Shown: positions 8,887 through 18,570, counted from the first letter of the stretch. The stretch is DNA of 64,000 nt from Rhodococcus sp. B7740 (GCF_000954115.1 NZ_CP010797.1:620001-684000); one strand, 5' to 3'. Notes: a model not told the origin generated them from the letters alone. Made by a program: numbers and translations.

Positions 8887-8990
8887 TCATCGAACCCGCG
8901 ACCTGCCATCGAGTGGATCCGGCTCGCTCATTTTCCTGCAGCCGGTAGGGTAATCCGAATCAACTTCCATAGTCGCAGGAGTCATCAAGC

Positions 8991-9728
8991 GTGAACGTCG
9001 ATCCCAAAGTCCAGGCCTCGCTGCTCGAATTGGCCGGTGTGGATACCGAACTCTCGCAGATCGCCCACCGCCGCAAGAGCCTCCCCGAACAGCAGGAGGT
9101 GGACAAGCTCGAGACCGAGCGCACCACGCGCAAGGATGCCGCGGTGACGGTGCAGATCTCGATGGACGACCTCGACCGGGACATTCGCAAACTCGAAGGC
9201 GAGGTCGACGCGGTTCGGCAACGCGAAGCCCGCGACAAGAAGATGCTCGAGAGCGGCACCATCGCACCGAAGCAGATGACCGAACTTCAGCACGAGCTCG
9301 GCAGTCTCGAACGTCGTCAGGGCATCCTCGAAGAGGAACTTCTCGAGGTCATGGAGCAGCGTGAGGCCAGCGAGCGGGACTACCAGCACGCCGGTGCGCA
9401 ACTGACGCAGATCGAGGACGAGTTGGTCGACGCCGGCCGCCGCCGTGACGACGCCGTCGCAGACCTCGATGTCGCCGAGAAGCGCAGCGCCGAGCGCCGC
9501 GAATCGTTGGCCTCGGGATTGCCCGCGGATCTGCTTGCGCTCTACGAGAAGCAGCGAGCGCTCACCGGCCGCGGTGCGGCACTGCTGCAGGCTCGTCGAT
9601 GTGGAGCGTGCCGGATCGAACTCGATCGCAACGAGATCGCGAGCATCGCAAACAAGCCCGCGGATGCTCTGATTCGTTGCTCCGAGTGCAACGCAATCCT
9701 GGTGCGCACCAAGGAATCCGGAATTTGA
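8991..9728 (+). CDS. Coiled-coil C4-type zinc-ribbon protein
   Basis: 245 residues. Residues 1 to about 185 form a long charged coiled coil; the C-terminus carries a CGAC...CSEC zinc ribbon (zf-RING_7 type). Similar proteins are conserved beside Nif3 and the RNase H fusion in actinobacteria (Rv2229c); function is unknown, with nucleic-acid binding often suggested. Start GTG at 8991. The stop codon overlaps the preferred TTG start of the next gene, indicating coupling. Confidence 0.9.
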   Translation: MNVDPKVQASLLELAGVDTELSQIAHRRKSLPEQQEVDKLETERTTRKDAAVTVQISMDDLDRDIRKLEGEVDAVRQREARDKKMLESGTIAPKQMTELQHELGSLERRQGILEEELLEVMEQREASERDYQHAGAQLTQIEDELVDAGRRRDDAVADLDVAEKRSAERRESLASGLPADLLALYEKQRALTGRGAALLQARRCGACRIELDRNEIASIANKPADALIRCSECNAILVRTKESGI

Positions 9729-10843
9729 GTCAGGTGTCGAGGGTCGTTGCCGAGGCCGACGGTGGATCGCGTGGAAATCCTGGGCCCGCCGGATACGGCG
9801 CGGTGGTGCTCAGTGCAGATCGCTCGCAGGTGCTCGCCGAGCGTCGGGCGTCGCTGGGCGTGGCGACCAACAACGTGGCCGAGTACAACGGACTGATCGC
9901 CGCACTGACCGCGGCCCGCGATGTCGGTGCCCGTGAGGTTGCCGTCCGCATGGACTCCAAACTCGTCGTCGAACAGATGTCCGGACGTTGGAAAGTGAAG
10001 CACCCGGACATGATTCCGCTTCAGCGCAAAGCCGCCGAACTGGCTCGCGGCTTCGATTCCGTCACCTACGAGTGGATTCCGCGTGCACAGAACTCGCACG
10101 CGGATGCGCTGGCCAACGAGGCGATGGACGCGGCGGCCGAGGGCGTGGACCTGTCGGATCGGCCCGACGCCGAGCCGGTTGCAGCGAAGCCCGCGTCGCC
10201 TGGATGGACCGGTGCGATGGGGGAGCCGACCCGCCTGCTGTTGCTACGACACGGCCAGACCCCCATGTCGGTCGACCGTCGATACTCCGGCCGGGGCAAT
10301 CCCGACCTGACCGAACTGGGTCGACGCCAAGCAGATTCTGCCGCAACGGTTCTCGGTGCACGGACGGATATCGACGCCATCGTGGCCTCGCCGCTCGCGC
10401 GCGCCCAACAGACTGCTGCGGCGACAGCCGACCGTCTCGGTTTGCCCGTCACCACCGTCGACGGTCTCATCGAAACCGACTTCGGCGACTGGGAAGGGCT
10501 CACCTTCACCGAGGCCATGGAACGTCACCCCGAGGTCCACAAGGCGTGGCGAGGCGACACCTCCGTTGCACCGCCGAACGGTGAGAGCTTCGACGCAGTA
10601 CGCACGCGCATCGAAGCGACCCGCGATCGATTGCTCGCCGAGTACGCCGGGAAGACCGTTCTGGTGGTCACCCACGTGACACCGATCAAGATGCTGTTGC
10701 AACTCGCACTCGACGTCGGCCCGTCGCTGCTGTACCGACTGCACTTGGATCTCGCGTCGCTGAGCATCGCCGAGTTCTACCCCGACGGCGGGGCTTCGGT
10801 GCGCTTGGTGAACGACACCTCGCACCTGGCCTCGTCGGCCTGA
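9725..10843 (+). CDS. Bifunctional RNase HI / histidine (acid) phosphatase
   Basis: About 372 residues with two enzymes fused. The N-terminal RNase HI domain (residues ~4-140) has the acidic residues of the active site in EADGGSRGNPG, NNVAEYNGL, MDSKLVVEQ and NSHADALA. The C-terminal phosphoglycerate-mutase-type domain (~170-370) has LLRHGQTPMS with the catalytic His and a later VTHVTPIKM. In M. tuberculosis the orthologous Rv2228c cleaves RNA/DNA hybrids, and its phosphatase half has been linked to alpha-ribazole phosphate, a cobalamin intermediate. The TTG at 9725 has AAGGA at good spacing and overlaps the upstream stop; GTG at 9734 is an alternative. Confidence 0.92.
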   Translation: MSQVSRVVAEADGGSRGNPGPAGYGAVVLSADRSQVLAERRASLGVATNNVAEYNGLIAALTAARDVGAREVAVRMDSKLVVEQMSGRWKVKHPDMIPLQRKAAELARGFDSVTYEWIPRAQNSHADALANEAMDAAAEGVDLSDRPDAEPVAAKPASPGWTGAMGEPTRLLLLRHGQTPMSVDRRYSGRGNPDLTELGRRQADSAATVLGARTDIDAIVASPLARAQQTAAATADRLGLPVTTVDGLIETDFGDWEGLTFTEAMERHPEVHKAWRGDTSVAPPNGESFDAVRTRIEATRDRLLAEYAGKTVLVVTHVTPIKMLLQLALDVGPSLLYRLHLDLASLSIAEFYPDGGASVRLVNDTSHLASSA

Positions 10844-10860
10844 ATCGCGGCTAGGTTCCG

Positions 10861-11703
10861 TCAACGGGATCCGGGCGACAACAGCGACAACAGTCTCGAC
10901 TCGTCTCGCGAGCCAGGTGCTGCGGTGTAGACGATCACCCGCACGTCTGAGCCGGCAGGCCGAAACACGTCTCCATCGAGGACCATCGACCCAACCAGGG
11001 GATGGTCGATGCTCTTGCGTGCTCCCCGGTAGACGGTCGGACGTGCAGAGCGCCAGCGATCGGAGAATTCGTTGCTGCGGGCCCGAAGGTCACGGACCAG
11101 ACTGTTGAGCTCGGCGTCGTCGGGATGCGATATCTGTGCCACACGGAGGTCCCCGACCAGCGCGTCCCGATACTGCTCTCGTTGTGCGGGATCGACCCAC
11201 ATCGACGACGTGTCCTCGGTCATCTCGAACCAGACCTGGTTGCGTGAATGTCCGGACAGGTCCATCGGATCGCCCATCAGCGCGGACCACGCCGCGTTCC
11301 ATCTCAGCAGCCACCAATCCGCCGCGTACACCGCCGTAGGCCAGTGGTCGGCTCGGGCCAGCAGTCGATCGACACTGTTCGGTACCGATCGATCGACAGC
11401 CGACGACGGTGCCGCGAGTCCGGCAGCTCGATACAACACCCCGGCATCGGCGAGGTCGAGACCCAGGGCCCGAACCAGAGCGGCGACCACCGCCGCCGAC
11501 GGATTCGACGCACGGCCCTGCTCGAGTTGAACCAGATAGTCCACGGAGATTCCGGCGAGGGTGGCGAGTTCTTCGCGGCGTAGTCCCGACGAACGCCGAG
11601 GTCTGACGGTCGAGTCGGACGGAACGGGTGCGCTGCGGTCTCGCCAGCCACGGAGCACCGACGAGAAACCCGCCGGCCGGCGTCCCTGCTGCTCTACGGT
11701 CAT
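10861..11703 (-). CDS. XRE/MmyB-type helix-turn-helix regulator
   Basis: 280 residues. An N-terminal HTH (residues ~15-80, with SGLRREELATLAGISVDYL) is followed by a MmyB-like ligand-binding domain containing the Trp-rich ADWWLLRWNAAWSAL, related to PAS domains and often thought to bind fatty acids. The ATG at 11703 follows GGGGAG. It is divergent from a short-chain dehydrogenase, a frequent pairing in Streptomyces and Rhodococcus in which the regulator controls the oxidoreductase. Ligand unknown. This gene and the next interrupt the mycobacterial gene order, so they are probably accessory. Confidence 0.92.
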   Translation of the reverse strand: MTVEQQGRRPAGFSSVLRGWRDRSAPVPSDSTVRPRRSSGLRREELATLAGISVDYLVQLEQGRASNPSAAVVAALVRALGLDLADAGVLYRAAGLAAPSSAVDRSVPNSVDRLLARADHWPTAVYAADWWLLRWNAAWSALMGDPMDLSGHSRNQVWFEMTEDTSSMWVDPAQREQYRDALVGDLRVAQISHPDDAELNSLVRDLRARSNEFSDRWRSARPTVYRGARKSIDHPLVGSMVLDGDVFRPAGSDVRVIVYTAAPGSRDESRLLSLLSPGSR

Positions 11704-11821
11704 CTCCCCACTGTGCCACTCGGCCACGTGCGTCTCCTCGACGACGACGTGGGTGGTACCGGCAGACCTACCGACAATCGGCATCTTCTCGATTGGATCG
11801 CCGAGCCCTAGCGTCGACGTC

Positions 11822-12520
11822 ATGAGCACAATCACGATGATCACCGGCGGCAACAAGGGAATCGGCCACGAGACAGCACGGCGCCTGCAGCGTGCCGGCC
11901 ACACCGTGATCATCGGTGCCCGCAACCGTGAGCTCGGTCGTGCTGCTGCCGCCGACCTCGGCGTCACCTTCGTCCAACTCGACGTCACCGATCAGGGCAG
12001 CGTCGACGCTGCCGCACACCAGGTGCGTGTGGACCACGGACGCCTCGACGTCCTGATCAACAACGCCGGCATCACCGGGGCCTTCGTGCCGCTCGAGCAA
12101 GGATCGGCGGACGACGCCCGAGATGTCTTCGACACCAACGTCTTCGGCGTCGTTCGAGTGACCAACGCATTCGTGCCACTGCTGCGGATCTCGAAGAATG
12201 CACGAATCGTCAACGTCTCCTCGGGCGTCGGATCGATCCACGACACCATCGAGCAGGGCTGGTTCGACTGGCAGGTGGTGCCGCCGATCTACGCGTCGTC
12301 CAAGACGGCACTCAACATGCTTACGGTGAAGTACGCGCACGCACTCCCCACGATGCGAGTGAATGCTGCCGACCCCGGCTACACCCGTACCGATCTGAAC
12401 GCCGGCAAGGGAGCACACGACGTCACGCAGGGCACCGACGAGATCGTTCGACTCGCCACGATTGCCGAGGACGGACCGACCGGCACCGTAGGAAACAGTC
12501 AGGGTCTGCTTCGCTGGTGA
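11822..12520 (+). CDS. Short-chain dehydrogenase/reductase
   Basis: 232-residue classical SDR. The cofactor site is TGGNKGIG, followed by NNAG, the catalytic Ser in NVSSGVG and the YASSK active-site motif. The acidic residue after the second strand is replaced by a GARNRELG segment, which suggests NADP(H) preference. Similar proteins are annotated as carbonyl reductases. The ATG at 11822 is the first that preserves the Rossmann start. Divergent from the MmyB-type regulator, 118 nt away, which probably controls it. Substrate unknown. Confidence 0.94.
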   Translation: MSTITMITGGNKGIGHETARRLQRAGHTVIIGARNRELGRAAAADLGVTFVQLDVTDQGSVDAAAHQVRVDHGRLDVLINNAGITGAFVPLEQGSADDARDVFDTNVFGVVRVTNAFVPLLRISKNARIVNVSSGVGSIHDTIEQGWFDWQVVPPIYASSKTALNMLTVKYAHALPTMRVNAADPGYTRTDLNAGKGAHDVTQGTDEIVRLATIAEDGPTGTVGNSQGLLRW

Positions 12521-12541
12521 GTCATCGACCGAGAAGGAACT

Positions 12542-13213
12542 GTGCGCCTTCTGACAGGTGGGGCGTCGGACCGGGATGTCGCTCGGGTCGAGTGGGGGAT
12601 GATGCGTTGCGTGTTCACTGACGCCGAGCGCGAGCCCACGGCGGCGCGCTGGATGGCAATCGCATTGCCGGCATCGGCCGCCGCCGGGCTGGCAGTTGCC
12701 TTCACCTGGCGATACTGCGTGCCCCGGATGTGGATCGATGCCGATGTCCCACCACCGATGACTGCCGGGACATCCGGGTACTTTCGCGTGTACGACTACG
12801 TGCAGTACGTGTCGGGACCGCCGTGGTGGCCGATCACGTTGGTCGCTCCAGTCGCGGCACTTCTGGTCGGGACCGTCGTCTCGATCACGGTCGGATGGAT
12901 TCTGCGCGGCCGATCTCACGGCCGGGCACTGCATATGGCAGCCCCACTCGTGGCGGGAGGCCTCGTAGGCGCGGGGGCAGCATGGTGGGCACGACGTCGA
13001 CCTCCCGAGATCCGCATCAGGATGGTCGCGGATCCTTACTTCGATGACCTCGGGCCGACCGGCGCTGCACGCCTGCAGATCTACGGCGGACCGCCGCTGT
13101 TCGACACCGTGCATGCCGGGCTGCTGTTGCCGGTGGTGGGGGCGGTGGTCGGTGCCGTGGTCTTCGCTGTGGGTCTGGCGGTCACGACACTCCGCGTACG
13201 GCGCCGGCTCTGA
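12542..13213 (+). CDS. Hypothetical membrane protein, four predicted helices
   Basis: Up to 223 residues from the GTG at 12542 (AAGGA just upstream); ATG at 12599 or 12602 are alternatives. Hydrophobic segments at about residues 38-58, 96-120, 130-148 and 192-214. The region between helices 1 and 2 and the region between 3 and 4 are moderately polar and probably exposed. It resembles actinobacterial DUF2567-type membrane proteins, but I am not certain. It lies 21 nt after the SDR on the same strand and ends 7 nt before the convergent permease gene. Function unknown. Confidence 0.75.
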   Translation: MRLLTGGASDRDVARVEWGMMRCVFTDAEREPTAARWMAIALPASAAAGLAVAFTWRYCVPRMWIDADVPPPMTAGTSGYFRVYDYVQYVSGPPWWPITLVAPVAALLVGTVVSITVGWILRGRSHGRALHMAAPLVAGGLVGAGAAWWARRRPPEIRIRMVADPYFDDLGPTGAARLQIYGGPPLFDTVHAGLLLPVVGAVVGAVVFAVGLAVTTLRVRRRL

Positions 13214-13220
13214 CCGAGGC

Positions 13221-14471
13221 TCAAACCTGCAACGCAAGCCACAGGCCTGCCACCGCACCGACGATCGTCAGCGGTGTCGTGATGACGCCCAACACGGTGA
13301 AGGTTCGCAGATCTGCCGGTTCGTCGTTGGCCGATGCGACGCGTCGCCAGAGCATGATCGCCAGCGATCCGACGTAGGTGAGGTTGGGGCCGAGGTTCAC
13401 CCCGATCACCATGGCCAACAACAGTGCCGGGGGAGCGTCGGCCCCGAATGCGGCCAGCAGCAGCAGCGTCGCGGGCAGGTTGTTGACGATGTTCGACGCC
13501 ACCGCCGCGATGGCGGCCGCGGCCAGCAGCGAGGCGAAGCTGGTGTCGGACGGCAGAATTCGGGCCAGCCAGTCGCCGATCGGGCCTGTGGTGACACCGA
13601 GAACGACGATGCCGAGCAAGAAGACGAAGCCACAGAACGGTAGATCGGCACCGCGCAGAATGGCACGAGCACTGGTGTGGCGTCCTCGAAGTGCGGGGAT
13701 GGCCAGTGCCACCGATCCCACCGCGGCCACCCAGAACGGTTCGACGTCGAACAGCCCTGCCACGGCGAAACCGACGAGTGTCGCGGCGAGGATGACCAGC
13801 GTGGTCCGGGGTGCAGGGACGTTCTCGGCGCTCTGCAGGGTCGAGCTCTTCGGCGGTGTGGCGGTGCGAGTCAGATCCTCGCGGAAGAAGATCAGGAACA
13901 CCGCCAACTCGATGGCCACCGCGAATATCCAGGGCAATGCCATCAGAGCGGTGAAGTGCAGGAAGGTGAGTCCGGTCGCGGCGAATGCGAGCAGGTTGGT
14001 CAGGTTCGATACCGGCAGCAGCGTCGACGCCGAATTGGACAGGTGCGCCGTGGCGTAACTGTGTGGACGCGGCGACATTCTCAGGACGCGAGCAGCACCG
14101 ATGATGGCCGGCGTCAGTAGAACCACGGTGGCGTCGAGGCTCAGTACTGCCGTGGTCGATGCGGCTGCTGCGAACACGAGTGTCAACAGTCGGCGGGGGC
14201 TGCCCTTCGCACCTCGTCGCAGCTTCGCCGCGATCCAGGTGAACACTCCGAGCGCGTCCGACAGATGCGCCAGGATCAGGATGAACGCCAGAAACACGAC
14301 GGTCGGAGCGAGTTCGAGTACCTGCTCGCGTGCGGCGTCGAAGCTGACGAGGCCGACGACCAGGACGATCGCGGCAGCCGGCAGCGCGGCGACGATCTCG
14401 GGCAGACCCCGGGGTCGGACGATCGCGAAAACGAGCACAGCTGCGACCAGGGCCGCGGCGAGAACGGTCAC
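13221..14471 (-). CDS. ArsB/NhaD (SLC13-like) ion permease
   Basis: 416-residue polytopic membrane protein of the ion-transporter superfamily that includes ArsB arsenite efflux pumps and Na+/dicarboxylate carriers. About ten hydrophobic helices. Hairpin signatures typical of the family are seen in AHLSNSASTLLPVSNLTNL and in ASNIVNNLPATLLL. There is no adjacent arsC, arsR or other arsenic gene, so the substrate is uncertain. The GTG at 14471 overlaps the stop of the upstream DUF1697 gene by 4 nt, so they form a two-gene unit. Confidence 0.9.
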   Translation of the reverse strand: MTVLAAALVAAVLVFAIVRPRGLPEIVAALPAAAIVLVVGLVSFDAAREQVLELAPTVVFLAFILILAHLSDALGVFTWIAAKLRRGAKGSPRRLLTLVFAAAASTTAVLSLDATVVLLTPAIIGAARVLRMSPRPHSYATAHLSNSASTLLPVSNLTNLLAFAATGLTFLHFTALMALPWIFAVAIELAVFLIFFREDLTRTATPPKSSTLQSAENVPAPRTTLVILAATLVGFAVAGLFDVEPFWVAAVGSVALAIPALRGRHTSARAILRGADLPFCGFVFLLGIVVLGVTTGPIGDWLARILPSDTSFASLLAAAAIAAVASNIVNNLPATLLLLAAFGADAPPALLLAMVIGVNLGPNLTYVGSLAIMLWRRVASANDEPADLRTFTVLGVITTPLTIVGAVAGLWLALQV

Positions 14472-14992
14472 GCGAGAATCTTTACGAGAGTGCGCAGATT
14501 TCGAGTGGTGGTCGTCGGCTTGAATTTCGCCTTGGCCGTCGCTTTCCCGAAGCGACTCGTCGTCGTGCTCCCCGCGCGGACCTCCCAGTACACGACATCG
14601 CGTCCGGCAGCGACACGTTCGAGCTCGACATCGAGTTCGTCTGCGAGAGCGGACAATTCGGTCAGATGGGTGGGGTCGGTTCCGAACACCACGTAAGGAT
14701 GCCACCCTTGCCGTTCGGCGTCGAACGGGTAGCACTCCACGATCGCCCGAAGTGTCGGCACGTCCAGGACGACAACCCAGGCCTGATAGCCGAACGCCTG
14801 GGCGAGCGTGTTCTCCACCTGTCCTTTCACGACGACGGAAGTCAGCGGGGAGTTCAGCAGGACATTGCCGGTCGCGAGAACAGTGCGGACATCGGTGAAG
14901 CCGGCCGACGTCAGGGCCGCACGAAGATCGGCCATCTTGATGTTGATGCCACCGACATTGATGCCACGCAGCAACACGACCCACTCACTCAT
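14468..14992 (-). CDS. DUF1697 domain-containing protein
   Basis: 174 residues. The N-terminus MSEWVVLLRGINVGG and the TVLATGNVLL segment are the signature of DUF1697, a widespread soluble family of unknown function. The ATG at 14992 follows a purine-rich stretch. It is translationally coupled to the downstream permease. Immediately upstream, on the other strand, is the RNase P RNA gene. No role can be assigned from context. Confidence 0.92.
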   Translation of the reverse strand: MSEWVVLLRGINVGGINIKMADLRAALTSAGFTDVRTVLATGNVLLNSPLTSVVVKGQVENTLAQAFGYQAWVVVLDVPTLRAIVECYPFDAERQGWHPYVVFGTDPTHLTELSALADELDVELERVAAGRDVVYWEVRAGSTTTSRFGKATAKAKFKPTTTTRNLRTLVKILA

Positions 14993-15036
14993 GAAAGGAA
15001 CTGTAGTTCGGTTTCCGGCGACCGCGGAGCGCCGAG

Positions 15037-15042
15037 TAGAGT
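15037..15042 (+). promoter_or_regulatory. -10-like hexamer for rnpB
   Basis: TAGAGT sits 8 nt before the first paired base of the RNase P RNA, at the spacing expected of a -10 element. No convincing -35 is seen. Confidence 0.45.
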
Positions 15043-15050
15043 ACGCAACC

Positions 15051-15499
<449 letters not shown>

Positions 15500-15557
15500 C
15501 TCACTATTTCTTCCGCAGTTCTCCTGCGGTGTCGCTCCATGGGGCACACTGGAAGTC

Positions 15558-15740
15558 ATGACCGACGACGACACCTCCTGGTACTACGACATCAGCACCA
15601 AGCAGGTCGTACAGGGCAAGCAGACCAATGCCCTCGACCGCATGGGCCCGTATCCGGACAAGGCCACCGCGGAGCAGGCGCTGAAGATCGCCGCGGCGCG
15701 CAACAAGGCCGCCGATTCCGACGACGACTGGAACAACTGA
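15558..15740 (+). CDS. Small conserved SPOR-like protein
   Basis: 60 residues from the ATG at 15558: an acidic N-terminus with SWYYDISTKQVVQGKQ, then MGPYPDKATAEQALKIA, ending DDDWNN. Short proteins of this kind are conserved in actinobacteria and usually annotated as SPOR-domain-containing, because the GPYPDKATAEQAL stretch resembles part of that fold, though it is too short for a full peptidoglycan-binding SPOR domain. It lies between rnpB and the RNB nuclease, with the nuclease start 3 nt after its stop, so they are co-translated. Function unknown. Confidence 0.85.
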   Translation: MTDDDTSWYYDISTKQVVQGKQTNALDRMGPYPDKATAEQALKIAAARNKAADSDDDWNN

Positions 15741-15742
15741 CG

Positions 15743-17173
15743 GTGCTGCTCACCCGGCTGAGGGCCCCGGGCTTCGACTTCGAGGCCATCAGATCCGAGT
15801 TCGCACTGAACGAAGCGTTCGACGCAGACGTGATGCGCGAGGCGGTCGAAGCCCGAGACCTGCACGCCGACAGCAGAATCGACCGCACTGACATCCCGTT
15901 CGTCACCATCGACCCGCCCGGCTCGAAGGACCTCGACCAAGCCGTACACATCGAGAAGACGTCCAACGGATTGGTGGTGCACTACGCGATTGCCGACGTG
16001 GGCGCACTGGTGACGCCAGGGGGAGCGCTCGACACCGAAACCCGTCGACGCGGTCAGACGTTCTACCTTCCCGACGGATCCGTACCGTTGCATCCACGAG
16101 AGCTGTCGGAGGGCTCGGGCAGCCTGCTCGAGGGCCAGACGCGTTGCGCCGCGCTGTGGACCATCGAACTCGACGACGTCGGCGAGGCGGCCGCGTGGAC
16201 CGTCACCCGCGCGCTCGTTCGATCGACCGCCCGGCTCGATTACGCCGCAGTGCAGGCCGATGTGGACGCGGGGACACCGCATCCGTCCATCGCAGCGTTG
16301 GCCGAATTCGGGGCCCAGCGCGCAGCTGCAGCGAGACGGCGCGGAGCCGTCGACATCACCCTGCCCGAGCAGGAAGTGGTGCCGGACGGGCGAGGCTGGC
16401 GCATCGTCCTGCAACCACGCACCGCAGTGGACGGGTGGAACGCCGAAATATCGCTGCTGACGGGAATGTGCGCCGCCAGAATCATGCTCGACGCCGGAAT
16501 CGGTATCGTGCGCACCCTCCCGCCTGCCTCGTCCGAATCCGTGGACACACTGAAGAAGACGGCAGCAGCCCTCGGAATCGACTGGCCCGCAGGCGCATCC
16601 GCCGGGTCTGTGCTGGCGGGTCTGCCCACCGACGAGCCGTCGACACTGGCGATGATGACCCAGGCGACCGGTTTGCTGCGCGGTGCGGACTACCTCGCGT
16701 TCGACCGCACGACGAACCCTGTGGACAGTGATACTTCGGTCGAGCATTCGGGAATCGGCGCGCCGTACGCGCACGTGACGGCACCACTGCGGCGGCTGTC
16801 CGATCGCTTCGCCACCGAGGTGTGCCTGGCCGTCGTGGCCGAAGTGCCGGTACCGGACTGGGCGGCGCAGGCGCTGCCGGAGTTGCCCGCCATCATGCGC
16901 GGATCGGATTCCGCGGCGTCGAAGGTGGACCGTGCCTGCATCGACCTCACCGAGGCGCACGTACTGAAAGACAGAGTGGGCGAGCATTTCTCGGCCGTCG
17001 TGCTGCGCGGTGCCGAGGGGAAGCGGGACGCCGAGGTGTTGGTGTCGCAGCCGATAGTTCTCGGCAAGTGCGACGGAGAACCGCCCGCAGGGGAGTCGGT
17101 GAAGGTCCGGTTGACCCGGGCCGACACCGACTCGCGCACAGTCCGGTTCGACTACCCGGCCGTCACTGCCTGA
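15743..17173 (+). CDS. RNB-domain ribonuclease (RNase II/R-like)
   Basis: 476-residue 3'-5' exoribonuclease core. The catalytic Asp cluster is in TIDPPGSKDLDQA, with further RNB landmarks in HYAIADVGALV, FYLPDGSVPLHP and the C-terminal APYAHVTAPLRRLSDRF. It lacks the long N-terminal cold-shock domains and the full S1 domain of RNase R, as in other actinobacterial short RNB proteins. The GTG at 15743 comes 3 nt after the SPOR-like gene. Its 3' end overlaps the convergent peptidase gene by 11 nt. Expected role: RNA turnover. Confidence 0.93.
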   Translation: MLLTRLRAPGFDFEAIRSEFALNEAFDADVMREAVEARDLHADSRIDRTDIPFVTIDPPGSKDLDQAVHIEKTSNGLVVHYAIADVGALVTPGGALDTETRRRGQTFYLPDGSVPLHPRELSEGSGSLLEGQTRCAALWTIELDDVGEAAAWTVTRALVRSTARLDYAAVQADVDAGTPHPSIAALAEFGAQRAAAARRRGAVDITLPEQEVVPDGRGWRIVLQPRTAVDGWNAEISLLTGMCAARIMLDAGIGIVRTLPPASSESVDTLKKTAAALGIDWPAGASAGSVLAGLPTDEPSTLAMMTQATGLLRGADYLAFDRTTNPVDSDTSVEHSGIGAPYAHVTAPLRRLSDRFATEVCLAVVAEVPVPDWAAQALPELPAIMRGSDSAASKVDRACIDLTEAHVLKDRVGEHFSAVVLRGAEGKRDAEVLVSQPIVLGKCDGEPPAGESVKVRLTRADTDSRTVRFDYPAVTA

Positions 17174-18119
17174 AACGATCCGTCGCCTCGACGAGGTGAT
17201 GCACGATGCCGGGTTCGGCTGCAGAGTGCCCGGCGTCGTCGACGATCACCAGATCTGCCGAGGGCCAGGCCTTGTGCAGCGCCCACGCGCTCGTCGCCGG
17301 GCACACGACGTCGTAGCGGCCCTGCACGATGACACCCGGAATGCCGTCGAGCAAGTGGGCATCACGTAGCAGTTGATTCTCTTCGAGAAAGCAGTTGTTA
17401 CGGAAGTAGTGGTTCTCGATACCGGCAAATGCCAGGGCAAACCGCGGGTCCGAGTTGTCTTGCACTGCATCCGATTTCGGCAACAGGTAACTCGTCGCCG
17501 CCTCCCAGGTGGACCACGCCACCGCGGCTTTCGTAGCGGCCTCGCGGTCGTCGGACGTCAACTGCCGGTGGTATGCCTCGACGAGATTGCCGCCGCGCTC
17601 GTCCTCCGGAACAGGTTCGAGAAACTTCTCCCACAGATCGGGGAAGATGTGGCCTGCCCCGCCGCCGTAGTACCAGTCGATCTCCGACGGCCGCACCAGG
17701 AAAATACCCCGCAGAATCAGTCCTCGCACGCGATCCCGGTGCGACTGTGCGTACGCCAGCGACAGCGTCGAGCCCCAGGAACCGCCGAACACCAACCACG
17801 TGTCGATGCTCAGATGTTCCCGCAGCTTCTCCATGTCCGAGATCAGCCGGTCGGTGCTGTTGACCGACAGATCGGCGCCGTCGGCGATGTGCGGGGTCGA
17901 CTGCCCGCAGCCCCGCTGATCGAACAACACGATTCGATAGGCCTGCGGGTCGAAATACCGCCGTTGCAACGGATTGGTGGCCCCGCCGGGACCGCCGTGT
18001 ACGAATACCACCGGAGCGCCGTCGGGATTGCCGGAGACTTCCCAGTAGATCTGCTGTCCGTCGCCGACATCGAGGTGTCCGGTGTCGACAGGATCGATCT
18101 CGGGGTACAGAGAACGCAT
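17163..18119 (-). CDS. pip: Proline iminopeptidase
   Basis: 318-residue alpha/beta hydrolase of peptidase family S33, releasing N-terminal proline from peptides in the cytoplasm. The oxyanion HGGPGG (41-46), the nucleophile elbow GGSWGS (Ser114), Asp270 in RYDVVCP and His298 in DAGHSAAE give a full catalytic set. DQRGCGQSTPH is characteristic of Pip. The ATG at 18119 follows directly on the lipoprotein stop (18121), suggesting an operon on the minus strand. Confidence 0.95.
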   Translation of the reverse strand: MRSLYPEIDPVDTGHLDVGDGQQIYWEVSGNPDGAPVVFVHGGPGGATNPLQRRYFDPQAYRIVLFDQRGCGQSTPHIADGADLSVNSTDRLISDMEKLREHLSIDTWLVFGGSWGSTLSLAYAQSHRDRVRGLILRGIFLVRPSEIDWYYGGGAGHIFPDLWEKFLEPVPEDERGGNLVEAYHRQLTSDDREAATKAAVAWSTWEAATSYLLPKSDAVQDNSDPRFALAFAGIENHYFRNNCFLEENQLLRDAHLLDGIPGVIVQGRYDVVCPATSAWALHKAWPSADLVIVDDAGHSAAEPGIVHHLVEATDRFRQ

Positions 18120-18120
18120 C

Positions 18121-18570
18121 CTAGAAGCCCACCAGACCGGATGCGAGGTCCGGAATGTCCAGCGAGCGGATGGCCTCGTCCCGTACGTCCGAGCACGTCT
18201 CCGTCGTGATGTCGTCGACGATCGCTCGGTTCTGCACCACCTGCAGGTTGATGACGCCGCTCTGCGCCGCCCAGGTCTGCACCAGGATGTTGAGCCCGCC
18301 CCGGCCGAGCGTCGGCCCCTGGACGCGCCAGTTGGACAGCTGCGCCTCGAGATCGGTGCACAGCTGTTGCTTCTGGGCATCGGTGATCACTGCTTCCGCC
18401 GGCGGTGCGGTGACCGTGGTGGTCGGCACGACAGTCGTCGTCGTCGACGACGAACCGGTGTTGGTCGTATCCGTGCTGCACGCACCGATCAGCGTGAGGA
18501 GCGCAGCCGCGCCGACTACTGCGACCGCGCTTCTCCGTGCCTCGAAGGTCGAACCCCGTCTCAGTTTCAT
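18121..18570 (-). CDS. Putative secreted lipoprotein
   Basis: 149 residues. A basic N-terminus, a hydrophobic stretch and the lipobox LIGAC (Cys31) indicate a lipid-anchored exported protein. A low-complexity Ser/Thr linker follows, then a globular domain of about 90 residues with two cysteines (QQLCTDLEAQL and ETCSDVRDEA). The family is not one I can name; similar mature domains occur in mycobacterial lipoproteins of unknown role. The ATG at 18568-18570 is the only start giving a signal peptide. Upstream of and nearly abutting pip. Confidence 0.85.
   Translation of the reverse strand: MKLRRGSTFEARRSAVAVVGAAALLTLIGACSTDTTNTGSSSTTTTVVPTTTVTAPPAEAVITDAQKQQLCTDLEAQLSNWRVQGPTLGRGGLNILVQTWAAQSGVINLQVVQNRAIVDDITTETCSDVRDEAIRSLDIPDLASGLVGF

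Noticed and set aside
13221..14471. Arsenic resistance locus
   Set aside because: The permease belongs to the broader superfamily, and no arsR, arsC or arsenic-specific partner is nearby.
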